Source: Paraburkholderia sp.
GTDB lineage: Bacteria; Pseudomonadota; Gammaproteobacteria; Burkholderiales; Burkholderiaceae
Direction of reading: 5' to 3'
Assembly: GCF_028283785.1 (NCBI RefSeq)
Contig: NZ_JAPWKB010000019.1
Coordinates: 516,001-580,000 of the forward strand
Length of the DNA: 64,000 nt
Shown: one piece after another, positions 35,939 to 44,899 of the stretch
How the letters are laid out: each line of letters begins with the position of its first letter
Numbering within the stretch: the stretch's first letter is position 1
Translations under genes and position numbers: made by a program
Notes under the pieces: generated by a model
What the model was told of the DNA's origin: nothing
Database searches by the model: none
What the model saw: the letters and a program-made list of their open reading frames with translations, nothing else

Positions 35939-36592
35939 TCAGGCGCGCGGCGTTCGCTGCGCGTTCTTCGGACGGAACGCCGCGACCACCTCGGCGTTCG
36001 TTTCGACGTAGGGCCCACCGATCAGATCGACGCAATACGGCACGGCCGCGAAGATGCCAGGCACGTTCACGCTGCCGTCGGCATTGCGCAGGCCTTCGAG
36101 CGTTTCCTTGATGGATTTCGGTTGACCGGGCAGGTTGATGATCAGCGCGGCGTGAGGCGCGGTGTTCGAACCGGCGCTGCCGGGATTGTCCGAGGTCTCG
36201 CGGATCACCGCGACCTGGCGCGACAGGATGGCGGTCGGCACGAAATTCAGGCTGATCTGGCGCATCTGTTCGCCGAAACCCGGCATGTCTTTGGTGCCGA
36301 CGGCGAGCGTCGCTTCCGGCGTGACATCGCGACGCGACGGTCCGGTGCCGCCCGTGGTCAGCACCAGATCGCAGCCGATCGTGTCGACCAGTTCGATCAG
36401 CGTGGCCGAGATCGTGGGTGCGTCGTCCTGAATCAGGCGCGTGACCGCTTGCCACGGCGACGTGAGCGCGCGTCCGAGCCAGTCTTGCAGCGCGGGAATG
36501 CCTTTGTCTTCGTAGACGCCGGTCGATGCGCGATCGCTGATCGACACGAGGCCGATGACGATTTCATCGGGGTGGTTACGCTTGATCTTCAT
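35939..36592 (-). CDS. mog: Molybdopterin adenylyltransferase (MogA)
   Basis: The 217-residue protein begins EIVIGLVSISDRAS and has the MoeA/Mog signature DLVLTTGGTGPSRRDVTPEATL and the tail INLPGQPKSIKETLEGL. It adenylates molybdopterin before molybdate insertion. I chose ATG 36592; a start at 36625 would add 11 residues within yjgA. Its 5' end overlaps the 3' end of yjgA by about 17 bp, suggesting coupling. Confidence 0.92.
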   Translation of the reverse strand: MKIKRNHPDEIVIGLVSISDRASTGVYEDKGIPALQDWLGRALTSPWQAVTRLIQDDAPTISATLIELVDTIGCDLVLTTGGTGPSRRDVTPEATLAVGTKDMPGFGEQMRQISLNFVPTAILSRQVAVIRETSDNPGSAGSNTAPHAALIINLPGQPKSIKETLEGLRNADGSVNVPGIFAAVPYCVDLIGGPYVETNAEVVAAFRPKNAQRTPRA

Positions 36593-37178
36593 CGTCGTCG
36601 CGGTCTTCTGCTTCGGCGTCGTCATCCTGGGCGGATTTGCCGTCGGCGGACTTGATCCACTGGAACAGTTCGCGGAATGCGCGCGGCGGCTTGTTCTGCT
36701 CGGCTTCCTTGCGGGCGTTGCGGATCAGGGTGCGGCCCGCTTGCGGATCGGCGTCGGGATGCTGGCGGATGAATTCTGTCAGCGCGTCGTCGTTGGCGAG
36801 CAGTTTTTCGCGAGTGCGTTCGATCCAGTGCAGTTTGGCGGTTTCGGCCTTGTTGACACCGTTATACGAATCGATGGCCGTGCGGATAGCGCCGGTTTCT
36901 TCGTCGGTGAGCGTGCGCATGACGCGGCCGACGTACTGAACCTGACGGCGTTTGCCTTCGTGATCGGTGATACGTCGCGCGTCGCGGACCGCGTCGTCGA
37001 GCTTTTCGGGCATCGGCATGCGTTTGAGCGCGTCTTTTGGCAGCGCGATAAGCGCTTCGCCGAGTTCCTGCAGCGCGTGCATATCACGCTTGAGCTGCGA
37101 TTTGCTCGGACGATCGTACCCGTTCTCGTCGACGACGGTTTCGGGTTCCATGGGTTGAATGCGGGTTTTGCGTGTCAT
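36576..37178 (-). CDS. darP: Ribosome biogenesis factor DarP/YjgA
   Basis: The 200-residue charged protein has KSQLKRDMHALQELGEALIALP, KRRQVQYVGRVMRTLTDEE and the KAETAKLHWIERTREKLLANDDALTEFI region. These match YjgA/DarP, a 50S precursor-associated factor. The tail is acidic (DDDAEAEDRDDDEDQ). The reading frame is open further upstream across GT-rich repeat DNA, but ATG 37178 gives the usual start. It is typically divergent from pmbA in related genomes, which is the case here apart from the inserted repeats and IS. Confidence 0.9.
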   Translation of the reverse strand: MTRKTRIQPMEPETVVDENGYDRPSKSQLKRDMHALQELGEALIALPKDALKRMPMPEKLDDAVRDARRITDHEGKRRQVQYVGRVMRTLTDEETGAIRTAIDSYNGVNKAETAKLHWIERTREKLLANDDALTEFIRQHPDADPQAGRTLIRNARKEAEQNKPPRAFRELFQWIKSADGKSAQDDDAEAEDRDDDEDQA

Positions 37179-37187
37179 GTTGGTATT

Positions 37188-37360
37188 GTAGCGTGTTGCC
37201 TGGTTGTGTCGGTTTCGCTTTGGTTTGGCTGGTTTGTGTTTGGTTGTTCCGGTTTCGGGGCGGTATGCGTGGTTTGGCCCTGCGCGGGGGCGGGTGCGTT
37301 TTGGCGGTGTTTTTGCGCTGGTTTGGTTGGTCTTGTGTTGGTGGGCGTGGCCTGTTTTTG
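37188..37360. repeat. GT-rich low-complexity tract
   Basis: The + strand is almost all G and T, with recurrent GGTTT and GTTTGG words. It mirrors the CA-rich tract at 39325-39440. It borders the outer end of repeat copy 1. No gene is credible here; translated frames are Trp/Phe/Val-rich and biased. Confidence 0.7.
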
Positions 37361-37417
37361 CGCTGGTATGCCTGGATCGTCCCTGTGCGGGACCGCACCT
37401 ACTTTTCTTTGCTCGCG
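37361..37417 (+). repeat. Intergenic repeat copy 1, left half (interrupted by the IS)
   Basis: It contains the GGATCGTCCCTGTGCGGGAC-type segment followed by CCTACTTTTCTTTG (37398-37411), the left arm of a perfect 14-bp hairpin. The loop bases CTCGCG (37412-37417) are duplicated on the other side of the IS. It is nearly identical, inverted, to 39258-39314. Confidence 0.85.
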
Positions 37418-38694
37418 TGTACAGACTGGAGACATAGCTGACAGGTGTACAGGGACATGGTTGACACTTTCGGGCAATCGAACGCCCGGAGCCACCTATG
37501 CCCTGGAACGTAAAAGACACCATGAATCTCAGACAGGAATTCGTCAGTCTGGCAACTGCACAGGATCTGCCGTTCAGCGAGCTATGCCGGCGCTTTGGCA
37601 TCAGCCGCCAGACCGGCTACAAATGGCTCGATCGCCACAAGGCGCAGGGCGTGCAGGGTCTGGCCGACCAGTCGCGCCGCCCTCATCACAGCCCGACGCG
37701 CTCACCGCAACACGTCGTAGAGGTCGTGCTTGAACTGCGTCGCCAGTACGGCTGGGGAGGACGCAAGATCGAGCGTCGCCTGCGTGACCTGGGCCATGCG
37801 CACGTGCCCGCGCCGGCCACGATTACCGAGATCCTGCGCCGTCACGGGCTGCTCCAGCCCAACGAGTGCGCGCAGCGCCAGCACTGGCATCGCTTCGAAC
37901 ACGAGCATCCGAATTCGCTCTGGCAGATGGATTTCAAGGGTGAATTTCAGACGCTGGAGAGCGGGCGCTGCATGCCGCTGACCGTGATCGACGATCACTC
38001 ACGCTTTAACATCGTGCTGGCCGCGTGCGCGCGCACGACCACGCAGGTGGTGCAGGGCGAGCTTGCGCAGGCGTTCCGTTGCTACGGGCTGCCGTCGCGC
38101 ATCAACACCGATAACGGCGCACCGTGGGGCTCGCCCAGTGCCCCTGGACAGCTGACGGAACTGGCCGTGTGGCTGATCCGGCTGGGTATCCACGTGAGCT
38201 ACAGCCGACCGTATCACCCGCAGACCAACGGCAAGGATGAGCGGTTTCACCGCTCACTGAAGGCAGAAGTGCTGGCGCGTCATGCATTCATTACGCACGC
38301 ACACGTGCAGCAGGAACTGCAGCGCTGGCGCCACGTGTACAACACGCAGCGCCCGCATGAGGCGCTTGGAATGGCGACGCCGATTACGCGCTACAGGCCC
38401 AGTGCTCGCGCCATGCCGGATCGGTTGCCCGAACTGCAATACGGTCCCGGCGACGAAGTGCTGCGGGTCAATTCAAACGGCGTGGTGCGCCTGCACGGGC
38501 GGGCGCTGCGGCTATCGATCGCGCTGAAGGGACTCGACGTGGCGGCTCGTCCGAAGGACGGCGAAGATGGCGTCATCGAGCTCTGGTTTGCGCATCACCG
38601 CCTCACAGAACTTGACCTGAAGACCGTAAAAACCTGAGCATCATGTGTCAACGATGTCCCCGTACATGTGTCAACCATGTCTCCAGTCTGTACA
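37418..38694 (+). mobile_element. IS481-family insertion sequence, complete (1277 bp)
   Basis: The element begins TGTACAGACTGGAGACAT-like at 37418 and ends in the inverted form at 38694. The outer 18 bases match exactly, and similarity extends about 50 bp inward with an internal second TGTAC box. It is flanked by a 6-bp direct repeat CTCGCG (37412-37417 and 38695-38700), a target duplication. It carries one transposase gene. The insertion point is in the loop of the intergenic hairpin repeat. Confidence 0.9.
37498..38637 (+). CDS. IS481-family transposase
   Basis: The 379-residue DDE transposase has a helix-turn-helix region (LPFSELCRRFGISRQTGYKWL, residues 24-44) and an integrase core with Asp145 (WQMDFKGEF), Asp205 (INTDNGAPWG) and Glu248 (NGKDERFHRSLKAE). 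The C-terminus has the QRPHEALGMATPITRY segment of IS481 proteins. It is intact, so the element may still move. Start ATG 37498 lies about 80 bp inside the left end. Confidence 0.93.
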   Translation: MPWNVKDTMNLRQEFVSLATAQDLPFSELCRRFGISRQTGYKWLDRHKAQGVQGLADQSRRPHHSPTRSPQHVVEVVLELRRQYGWGGRKIERRLRDLGHAHVPAPATITEILRRHGLLQPNECAQRQHWHRFEHEHPNSLWQMDFKGEFQTLESGRCMPLTVIDDHSRFNIVLAACARTTTQVVQGELAQAFRCYGLPSRINTDNGAPWGSPSAPGQLTELAVWLIRLGIHVSYSRPYHPQTNGKDERFHRSLKAEVLARHAFITHAHVQQELQRWRHVYNTQRPHEALGMATPITRYRPSARAMPDRLPELQYGPGDEVLRVNSNGVVRLHGRALRLSIALKGLDVAARPKDGEDGVIELWFAHHRLTELDLKTVKT

Positions 38695-38802
38695 CTCGCG
38701 CAAAGAAAAGTAGGCAAAAGAAAGCGCGTTTACACCGCCACTCCGTAGCGAGTGGCGTCGGTTCATTTACCGGTAGTGGACCGCGCACGATTTGAGTTGC
38801 CG
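38695..38802 (+). repeat. Intergenic repeat copy 1, right half
   Basis: CTCGCG target duplicate, then CAAAGAAAAGTAGG (38701-38714), the right arm of the hairpin. GCAAAAGAAAGCGCGTTTAC and GTAGCGAGTGGCGTC segments follow. It matches the inverse of 39155-39257 closely, with scattered differences. Confidence 0.85.
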
Positions 38803-39154
38803 CACCGCATGTCTTGGTGACAAGGTAGTCATTCGTTCCGGCTGTTCGCTCCGCGACAGCCGTTGGGCACAGCCCCGTCTTCATCTCTCAGCGTCATTCG
38901 CGCGCTGCACTCCGTCGGTCACAAAACCCACTTTCCAGGCCTGCGCCGGGTTGGTCGCGCGCAAAATTCCAGACCAATCAAAACGTCGAAACCGTCGGAA
39001 AGCGGACGGATCGTCGGGCGTAAACCGGGCTTCGGTCCGGCCGCTGGAACCGTCGAAACGGCTGGCGAGCGGCGTGGCGAAAATGGGTTTTTGAAGTAGG
39101 CTACCGCCGCGAAGCGGGCGGGATGTGCGGGCGCGCGCCACCGGGAAAAACGGA
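38803..39154. other. Non-coding spacer between inverted repeat copies
   Basis: About 350 bp with no convincing gene: possible frames are short, overlap on both strands and have no ribosome binding site. It is bounded by the two inverted repeat copies and contains many short GTCGAAACC/CGGTCCGG-type words. It may be part of a larger mosaic repeat or an eroded region. Confidence 0.5.
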
Positions 39155-39314
39155 CCGGCAACTCCAAACGTGCGCGGTCCACTACCCGAAAATTGATGGA
39201 CGCCACTCGCTACGAAGCGGCGGGGTAAACGCGCTTTCTTTTGCCTACTTTTCTTTGCGCGGGCAAAGAAAAGTAGGTGCGGTCCCGCACAGGGACGATC
39301 CAGGCAGACCAGCG
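39155..39314 (-). repeat. Intergenic repeat copy 2, uninterrupted and inverted
   Basis: It contains the whole hairpin: CCTACTTTTCTTTG (39244-39257), loop CGCGGG, CAAAGAAAAGTAGG (39264-39277), then TGCGGTCCCGCAC and the GGGACGATCC arm. It shows the pre-insertion state of copy 1. Confidence 0.85.
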
Positions 39315-39324
39315 TGAAGACGGG

Positions 39325-39440
39325 ACAACCAAACAACCAAACACAACCCACGCAACCCAAAACCAAAACCAAAACCAAAACCAAACCCAAACCAAAACCC
39401 AAACCAAAACCCAAATAACCAAACCTCCCACCGGGTACAC
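39325..39440. repeat. CCAAAA-type short tandem tract
   Basis: An (AAAACC)-like unit is repeated about four times perfectly (around 39357-39385), then with varying numbers of C and A. The complementary strand reads GGTTTT repeats, so it is G-rich in pairs. It abuts the outer side of repeat copy 2 and mirrors the GT-rich tract beside copy 1. pmbA starts 155 bp later. Confidence 0.75.
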
Positions 39441-39595
39441 AAACACAACCCTTGCTATGATCGCAGGATGCGCAGCAGCGAACGAAAACGAAGCCACGGC
39501 CCGCGCCGCGGCCCACGCCCAACCGCGCAGCAACACACCGCATCCGACGGACCACAGAACAGGGCCGCCAAGGCCTCGAACAGGACGGCAACGAT

Positions 39596-40966
39596 ATGGC
39601 AGCAGACATGGACGCCCGGCAACGCTTTTTTCCGCATACCCAAGACGAACTGAAGCAGATCGCTTCCGATATCCTTCGTCACGCCAAAGACCTCGGCGGG
39701 AGCGACGCCGCCACCGAAATCTCCGAAGGCGATGGCCTGTCGGTCTCGGTGCGCCGCGGTGAAGTCGAAACCATCGAGCACAACCGCGACAAAATGGTCG
39801 GCGTCACGGTTTTCATCGGCAACAAGCGCGGTAACGCCAGCACGTCCGATTTCTCGTCGGCAGCGCTCAAGGACACGGTCGCGGCGGCTTACAACATCGC
39901 CCGGTTCACCGCCGAAGACGACTGCGCGGGCCTCGCCGAAGCAGAACTCCTCGAAACCGATCCGCGTGACCTCGACCTCTATCATCCGTGGAATCTCAAC
40001 GCGGACGAAGCCGTCGAACTCGCCCGCCGCGCCGAAGACGCCGCCTTCGCCACCAGCCCGCAAATCCGTAACTCCGAAGGCGCCAGCGTCTCCGCGCAGC
40101 ACTCGCAATTCGTGCTCGCCACGTCGCGCGGCTTCGTCGGCGGCTATCCGTACTCGCGGCATTACGTCGCGTGCGCGCCGATCGCGGGCTCCGGCCGCAA
40201 CATGCAGCGCGACGACTGGTATACGTCCAAGCGCAGCGCCGGCGAACTGGCCGAGCCCGAAGCGGTCGGCCGTTACGCGGCGGAACGCGCGCTGGCCCGC
40301 ATCGGCGCGCGTGGCCTCGATACCCGCAAGGTGCCGGTGCTGTTCGAAGCACCACTCGCGGCCGGCCTGCTCGGCGCGTTCACGCAAGCGGTCAGCGGCG
40401 GCGCGCTGTATCGCAAGACCTCGTTCCTCACCGACAGCCTCGGCAAACCGGTGTTCGCGCCGCATATTCAGGTGGTCGAAGATCCGCACGTCGCGCGGGC
40501 AATGGGCAGCGCGCCGTTCGACGAAGAAGGCGTGCGCACCCAGAAACGCTCGGTCGTCAAAGACGGCGTCGTCGAAGGCTATTTCCTGTCCACCTACTCG
40601 GCACGCAAGCTGGGTATGAAAACCACCGGCAACGCGGGCGGTTCGCACAACCTGTCGCTGCTCAGCTCGAACACGCGTCCCGAAGACGACTTCGAAGCGA
40701 TGCTGAAGAAACTCGGCACGGGCTTGCTGCTGACGGAACTGATGGGGCAGGGCGTCAACTACGTGACGGGCGACTACTCGCGCGGCGCGTCGGGCTTCTG
40801 GGTCGAAAACGGCAAGATCCAGTATCCGGTCGAAGAAATCACCGTCGCGAGCACGTTGCAGGAGATGTTCCGCCACATCGTCGCGATCGGCGCGGATACG
40901 CTCGTGCGCGGCACCAAGCAGACCGGCTCGGTGCTGATCGAACGCATGACGATCGCCGGACAATAA
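39596..40966 (+). CDS. pmbA: Metalloprotease PmbA (TldE)
   Basis: The 456-residue U62-family protein has EISEGDGLSVSVRRGEVETIEHNRDK at the N-terminus and the C-terminal core TTGNAGGSHNLSLL and ELMGQGVNYVTGDYSRGASGFWVENGKIQYPVEEIT. With TldD it cleaves unfolded peptides, as in microcin B17 maturation and CcdA turnover. TldE lacks the HExxxH of TldD, as here. It is divergent from yjgA across the IS and repeats. A terminator follows. Confidence 0.94.
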   Translation: MAADMDARQRFFPHTQDELKQIASDILRHAKDLGGSDAATEISEGDGLSVSVRRGEVETIEHNRDKMVGVTVFIGNKRGNASTSDFSSAALKDTVAAAYNIARFTAEDDCAGLAEAELLETDPRDLDLYHPWNLNADEAVELARRAEDAAFATSPQIRNSEGASVSAQHSQFVLATSRGFVGGYPYSRHYVACAPIAGSGRNMQRDDWYTSKRSAGELAEPEAVGRYAAERALARIGARGLDTRKVPVLFEAPLAAGLLGAFTQAVSGGALYRKTSFLTDSLGKPVFAPHIQVVEDPHVARAMGSAPFDEEGVRTQKRSVVKDGVVEGYFLSTYSARKLGMKTTGNAGGSHNLSLLSSNTRPEDDFEAMLKKLGTGLLLTELMGQGVNYVTGDYSRGASGFWVENGKIQYPVEEITVASTLQEMFRHIVAIGADTLVRGTKQTGSVLIERMTIAGQ

Positions 40967-41006
40967 GCGCGCGGTTCACGCGCGGCGAAGCCGCGCAACA
41001 AAACAG

Positions 41007-41042
41007 AACGCCACGAAAGCTCGCGCTTTCGTGGCGTTTTTT
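41007..41042. terminator. Terminator between pmbA and folA
   Basis: AACGCCACGAAAGC and GCTTTCGTGGCGTT form a perfect 14-bp stem with a TCGC loop, then T residues. It ends pmbA and may also serve folA, whose 3' end is 39 bp beyond. Confidence 0.88.
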
Positions 41043-41080
41043 CGTCTGGACCGGACCCGCGCCCGATGCGTGCGGCGCGC

Positions 41081-41587
41081 TCAGCCGTCCTGACCCTTGC
41101 GACGGTACGTGACGAACGCGTAGTCGAAATCGTTCGGCGCGTGCGCGCGATGGGTCTCGTGAGCGATTTCTTCCCACTCGTTCGGATCGAGTGCCGGGAA
41201 ATGCGCATCGCCTTCGAAATCGATCGAGATTTCGGTGACGATCAGTTTGTCCGCGTGACGCATGCCTTCGTCGTAAAGCTGCGCGCCGCCGATCAGAAAC
41301 GCTTCCGGCGCACCGTCCTGGCCTGCCAGCGCCAATGCTTCGTCGAGATTGGTGGCCGTGTCGCAGCCGTTGAAGCGGCGCGTGGCGTCGCGTGTGACGA
41401 CGATATTGCGCCGTCCCGGCAGCGGCCGGCCGATCGACTCGTGCGTCTTGCGACCCATCACGATAGGCGCGCCCATCGTCGTGCGCTTGAAAAACGCGAG
41501 GTCTTCGGGCAGTCGCCAGGGCAACTGGTTGTCGCGGCCGATCACGCCGTTGCGGGCGCGAGCGACGATCAGGGTGAGCGTCGTCAT
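41081..41587 (-). CDS. folA: Dihydrofolate reductase
   Basis: The 168-residue enzyme reduces dihydrofolate with NADPH. It has MTTLTLIVARARNGVIGRDNQLPWRLPEDLAFFK (folate-site acid in LPEDL), MGRKTHESIGRPLPGRRNIVVT and IGGAQLYDEGM. I chose ATG 41587; a longer frame exists upstream but without conservation. The thymidylate synthase gene, its usual metabolic partner and frequent neighbour, lies 10 kb away beyond the amyloid cluster. Confidence 0.94.
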   Translation of the reverse strand: MTTLTLIVARARNGVIGRDNQLPWRLPEDLAFFKRTTMGAPIVMGRKTHESIGRPLPGRRNIVVTRDATRRFNGCDTATNLDEALALAGQDGAPEAFLIGGAQLYDEGMRHADKLIVTEISIDFEGDAHFPALDPNEWEEIAHETHRAHAPNDFDYAFVTYRRKGQDG

Positions 41588-41737
41588 CGAGGAAACAGGG
41601 AATTGGGTCGAACCGATTCTACCTGACGCACGCGTTCCGTCCGGCACCGCGCGCACCCGGCGCGCCGCCAATCCGCCAATCGGCGATCCCGCCACCACGA
41701 TCCCGCCACCGTGTTGCCGCGACCGCCGCCGCGCACG

Positions 41738-43313
41738 CTACGACTCCTGCAACGCTCCCGCCGCTTCGCCGCCGAACAGCGCCTTGTCATCGGTGGCGCC
41801 GGGTTCGCGCAAACCGTGCGTGCCCATCAACCGGTACAGCGTGACGCGCGAGATGCCGAGGTCGGCGGCGGCTTCGTTCAGACGGTGACGGTGACGCAGC
41901 AGCGCCGCTTCGATCGCGCGCTTTTCCGCGGCTTCGCGCGCCTGCGCGAGGCTCACGGTTTCCTGCGCGGTGAAGTGGGCGAGGTCGAGGTCGTCGGCGG
42001 AAATCAACTTGCTTTCGGCCATCACGATCGCGCGGCGCACGCGGTTGATCAGCTCGCGCACGTTGCCCGGCCAGTTGTAGTTGTACATCGCCTCGATCGC
42101 CGACGGCGCGAAGCCGCGAATCTTGCGCGCGCTGTCGGCCTTGAACTTGTGCAGGATGTGATTGGCGAGAATCTCGATGTCCTTGCCGCGCGCGCGCAAC
42201 GGCGGTTCGTCGACGCGCAGCACGCACAGCCGGTGAAACAGGTCGGCCCGGAAACGGCCTTCGCGCATCGCGTCTTCGAGATCGATGTGAGTGGCGGAAA
42301 TGATCCGCACGCTGACGGGAATCGATTCGCGTCCGCCGAGCCGCTCGATCTTGCCTTCCTGCAAAAAGCGCAGCAGGCTCGCCTGACTTTCGAGCGGCAG
42401 ATCGCCGATTTCGTCGAGCAGCAGCGTGCCGCCGTCGGCGGCTTCGACGCGTCCGATCTTGCGCTGGTTCGCGCCGGTGAACGCGCCGCGCTCGTAGCCG
42501 AACAGTTCGGATTGCAGCAGATGAGTGCGGAATCGCGCCGCAATTGATCGCGATGAACGGCGCCTTGCGACGCGGCGAGCGTTCGTGGATCGCGAGCGCG
42601 GTCAGTTCCTTGCCGGTGCCCGATTCGCCGGAGATGAACACGCTCGCGTCGGTGTTAGCGACCTTGCGGATGGTGCGGAACAGTTGCTGCATCGCTTCGC
42701 AGGTGCCGACCATTTCATCGTCGCCGGCGGGGGCGGCAGCGACGTTGAAATCGGGTTCGCACAGCGTCACCATGCCGAACGCATGACCGACCAGGTAATC
42801 GATCGTTGCGTTTGCAACCGGCGTCTTCACGTAGTCGAAGCAGTAATGGCGGATCATCCGGCGCACGTCCGGATCGGCAAGCCGCTCGCGCGTCGCGAGC
42901 GCGATCCAGCCGATCTGCTGCTGGCGCAGACCCACTTCCAGTCCGGCGATATCGCGCAGCGCAAAGCTCGCCAGATCGACGATGCCGGCGCAGCTCGCAT
43001 CCGGCTTGACGAGGCGCGACAGCTCATGCGCCGAGCGCGCCACCGACACATGCCAGCCACGGCTTTTCAGAAACGCGATCAGGCCGTCGTCGGCGGTGCG
43101 CGACACGTACAGCAGGCTGCGTTCGAGCGCGCCGTCCGGCACGGCTGCGTCGTCGGCGCGCGGCTTCGCGCTGTCGTGCGCACGGCTGGCGGCCGGCAAC
43201 GCAGTCGAAAGCGCGTCGGATGATTGCGACGACTGCGGCGGGCGCGCGATCGACAGATGCGAACCCGCGCCCACACGCGGTGTGACGTTACTCAGATGGG
43301 GTGATTCACGCAC
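41738..43313 (-). pseudogene. VpsR-like sigma-54 activator, interrupted by a frameshift
   Basis: N-terminal VpsR/receiver-like domain (LLYVSRTADDGLIAFLKSRGWHVSVARSAHEL, with an Asp in GIVDLAS), then the AAA+ ATPase: GESGTGKE, NCGAIP, the sigma-54 loop GAFTGA, the Walker B region, and a Fis-type HTH (EAAADLGISRVTLYRLM). The frame breaks at about 42527: INCGAIP is joined to a different frame, while HLLQSELFGYERGAFTGA continues in another. Removing one G gives a 524-residue protein. The start is probably GTG 43313 after GAGG. It is the last gene of the fap-like operon and resembles the activator at 50394-51791. Confidence 0.85.
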
Positions 43314-43334
43314 GATCAACCTCGTATTGGCACG

Positions 43335-44798
43335 TCAAAATGTATAGGGAAAGCGCACACCGACCACGAAATTCGGCGCGTCCGGCGTCAGCCCGATCGA
43401 CACCGAGCCGTTGATCGTCAGATGCTTGTTCACCACGTGGTTCAGACCGAAATTCATCGCCGAAGCGGTGGTTTCGCTGCCCGGCACCTTCGAATATTCG
43501 CCGCCTGGCGTTTTCGTTTTGGACTCGGGTTCCAGCGCCATCGTGTACGAGATGCTGGCCGAATCCTTGTCCGAGAAAGCGAGCGCGACACCGGCACCAA
43601 ACTGGATGATGTCGCCGAGCTTCACGGTCGCCGGTTGCACCTGGCCTTGCACCGACGAGATGTCCGCAAACGAGCGGGCAATGTTGTACGTGTAGGACAC
43701 GCTGCCGAACAGCACGACCGGGTCGTACGTCTTCAATACCGACATACCGGCCGTTATATTCCAGAAGCCGGTGCCGGTCGGCAGCTTGCTCGGCGCGACC
43801 AGATTCGTGTTGTTCGCATCGATCTGCACGACCTTGTCGCCGAACGGCGACGAACCCGTCGGCGCCTTGATCCGCAAGCTGCCCACCACGTCCGGCCAGT
43901 TGTTGGTTTCCTTGAGGAACTGGTAGTAAATCCCGAAGTTCACGTCGCCGATGTTGTGTCCCGTGACCGACGCGTCCGACATCGTGCTGGCCGCGCCACC
44001 GGCGCCGCCGACGATGAAGTTGCTATGCCGGTACACGTAAGGCACGTCGACGTCGACGCTCATCCGGTCGGTCAGTCCGTAGCGCGTGTCCAGGTCCGCC
44101 ATCACCTGGTGCGACTTCGTCTCGCCGAGATTGATGTTGCCGAGGAAAATCGCGTCGAGCGCGAGGAAGCCCGACAACTGCAACTGACGGCGGTCGTAGT
44201 ACGTATCGCTGAGGCCCCAGTCGAGGGTCAGCTTGTGATCGAACAGCGGGGCGTGCTCTTTCTGCACGACGGCGTTTTCCGCCTGCGTGCGCACGGGTTC
44301 GGCCGCCTTCTGCGTCTGTCCGATGGTGCCGGGCGCCATTGCGCCGGAGCCGTCCGTCGCGGCCGGCAGGCTGCCTGCGGCCATCGAGCCACCGCCTTCG
44401 GGCGACGGCGGCGTGACCGGCACGCCGGTCGCGGTGCCGGTCGCGCTGCCGGGCGCGGACGCTCCCGGCGACACCTGCGCGAGCGGCGGCAACGGCACCG
44501 GCAATCCGTCGGCGCCCGGTTGTTCGGCGATGGTCGCGCCGTCGGGCGCGGGCGCACCGTAGCCGGGCGCTCCCCGGCCGCGCTGCGACATCTCCAGGTT
44601 GGTCACCTGCCGTTCGAGCGAGTGAATCTGCCGTTGCTGCTCGTCCACTACCCGCATCAGCGTGTTCAGCCGCTCTTCGAGCGACTGGTTGCCGAGCGCC
44701 TGCGCGCCCGCGCCTTGCGACAGTGCGAACAGCATGGCTGCGGCCGGTATCGCCGCAAGCCGGATGCGCGGCTGCCTCGCTTCATTGATATTGTTCAT
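43335..44798 (-). CDS. FapF-like outer-membrane protein of the amyloid operon
   Basis: The 487-residue protein has a signal peptide (cleaved near QGAGAQ), a predicted coiled coil (about 38-72, LEERLNTLMRVVDEQQRQIHSL), a Pro/Gly/Ala linker (about 75-190), then a beta-barrel with alternating hydrophobic residues ending in PYTF. The RRQLQLSGFLALDAIFLGNINL segment is as I recall it from FapF. FapF is the trimeric outer-membrane pore that exports Fap amyloid subunits. A GGGGGAA ribosome binding site precedes ATG 44798. It is followed by the activator after about 20 bp. Confidence 0.82.
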   Translation of the reverse strand: MNNINEARQPRIRLAAIPAAAMLFALSQGAGAQALGNQSLEERLNTLMRVVDEQQRQIHSLERQVTNLEMSQRGRGAPGYGAPAPDGATIAEQPGADGLPVPLPPLAQVSPGASAPGSATGTATGVPVTPPSPEGGGSMAAGSLPAATDGSGAMAPGTIGQTQKAAEPVRTQAENAVVQKEHAPLFDHKLTLDWGLSDTYYDRRQLQLSGFLALDAIFLGNINLGETKSHQVMADLDTRYGLTDRMSVDVDVPYVYRHSNFIVGGAGGAASTMSDASVTGHNIGDVNFGIYYQFLKETNNWPDVVGSLRIKAPTGSSPFGDKVVQIDANNTNLVAPSKLPTGTGFWNITAGMSVLKTYDPVVLFGSVSYTYNIARSFADISSVQGQVQPATVKLGDIIQFGAGVALAFSDKDSASISYTMALEPESKTKTPGGEYSKVPGSETTASAMNFGLNHVVNKHLTINGSVSIGLTPDAPNFVVGVRFPYTF

Positions 44799-44899
44799 TT
44801 TTGTTCCCCCGGTATTCGGGCGACACGGCGCTCAAACCTCCCTATGCGTCGTGCCGTCCATGAGTGCCTGTCTCCGTCCTTGTCGGGTTGCCGCCCGGG

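Noticed and set aside
37179..37417. Small plus-strand frames in the GT-rich region
   Set aside because: Products are Trp/Phe/Val/Gly-rich low-complexity sequence with no ribosome binding sites; they come from repeat DNA.
38792..39094. Short frames between the inverted repeat copies
   Set aside because: They overlap on both strands, have no start context and are of repeat-derived sequence; no domain is visible.
39355..39420. Repeated CCAAAA units as a CRISPR array
   Set aside because: The units are six bases long with no spacers and no cas genes near.
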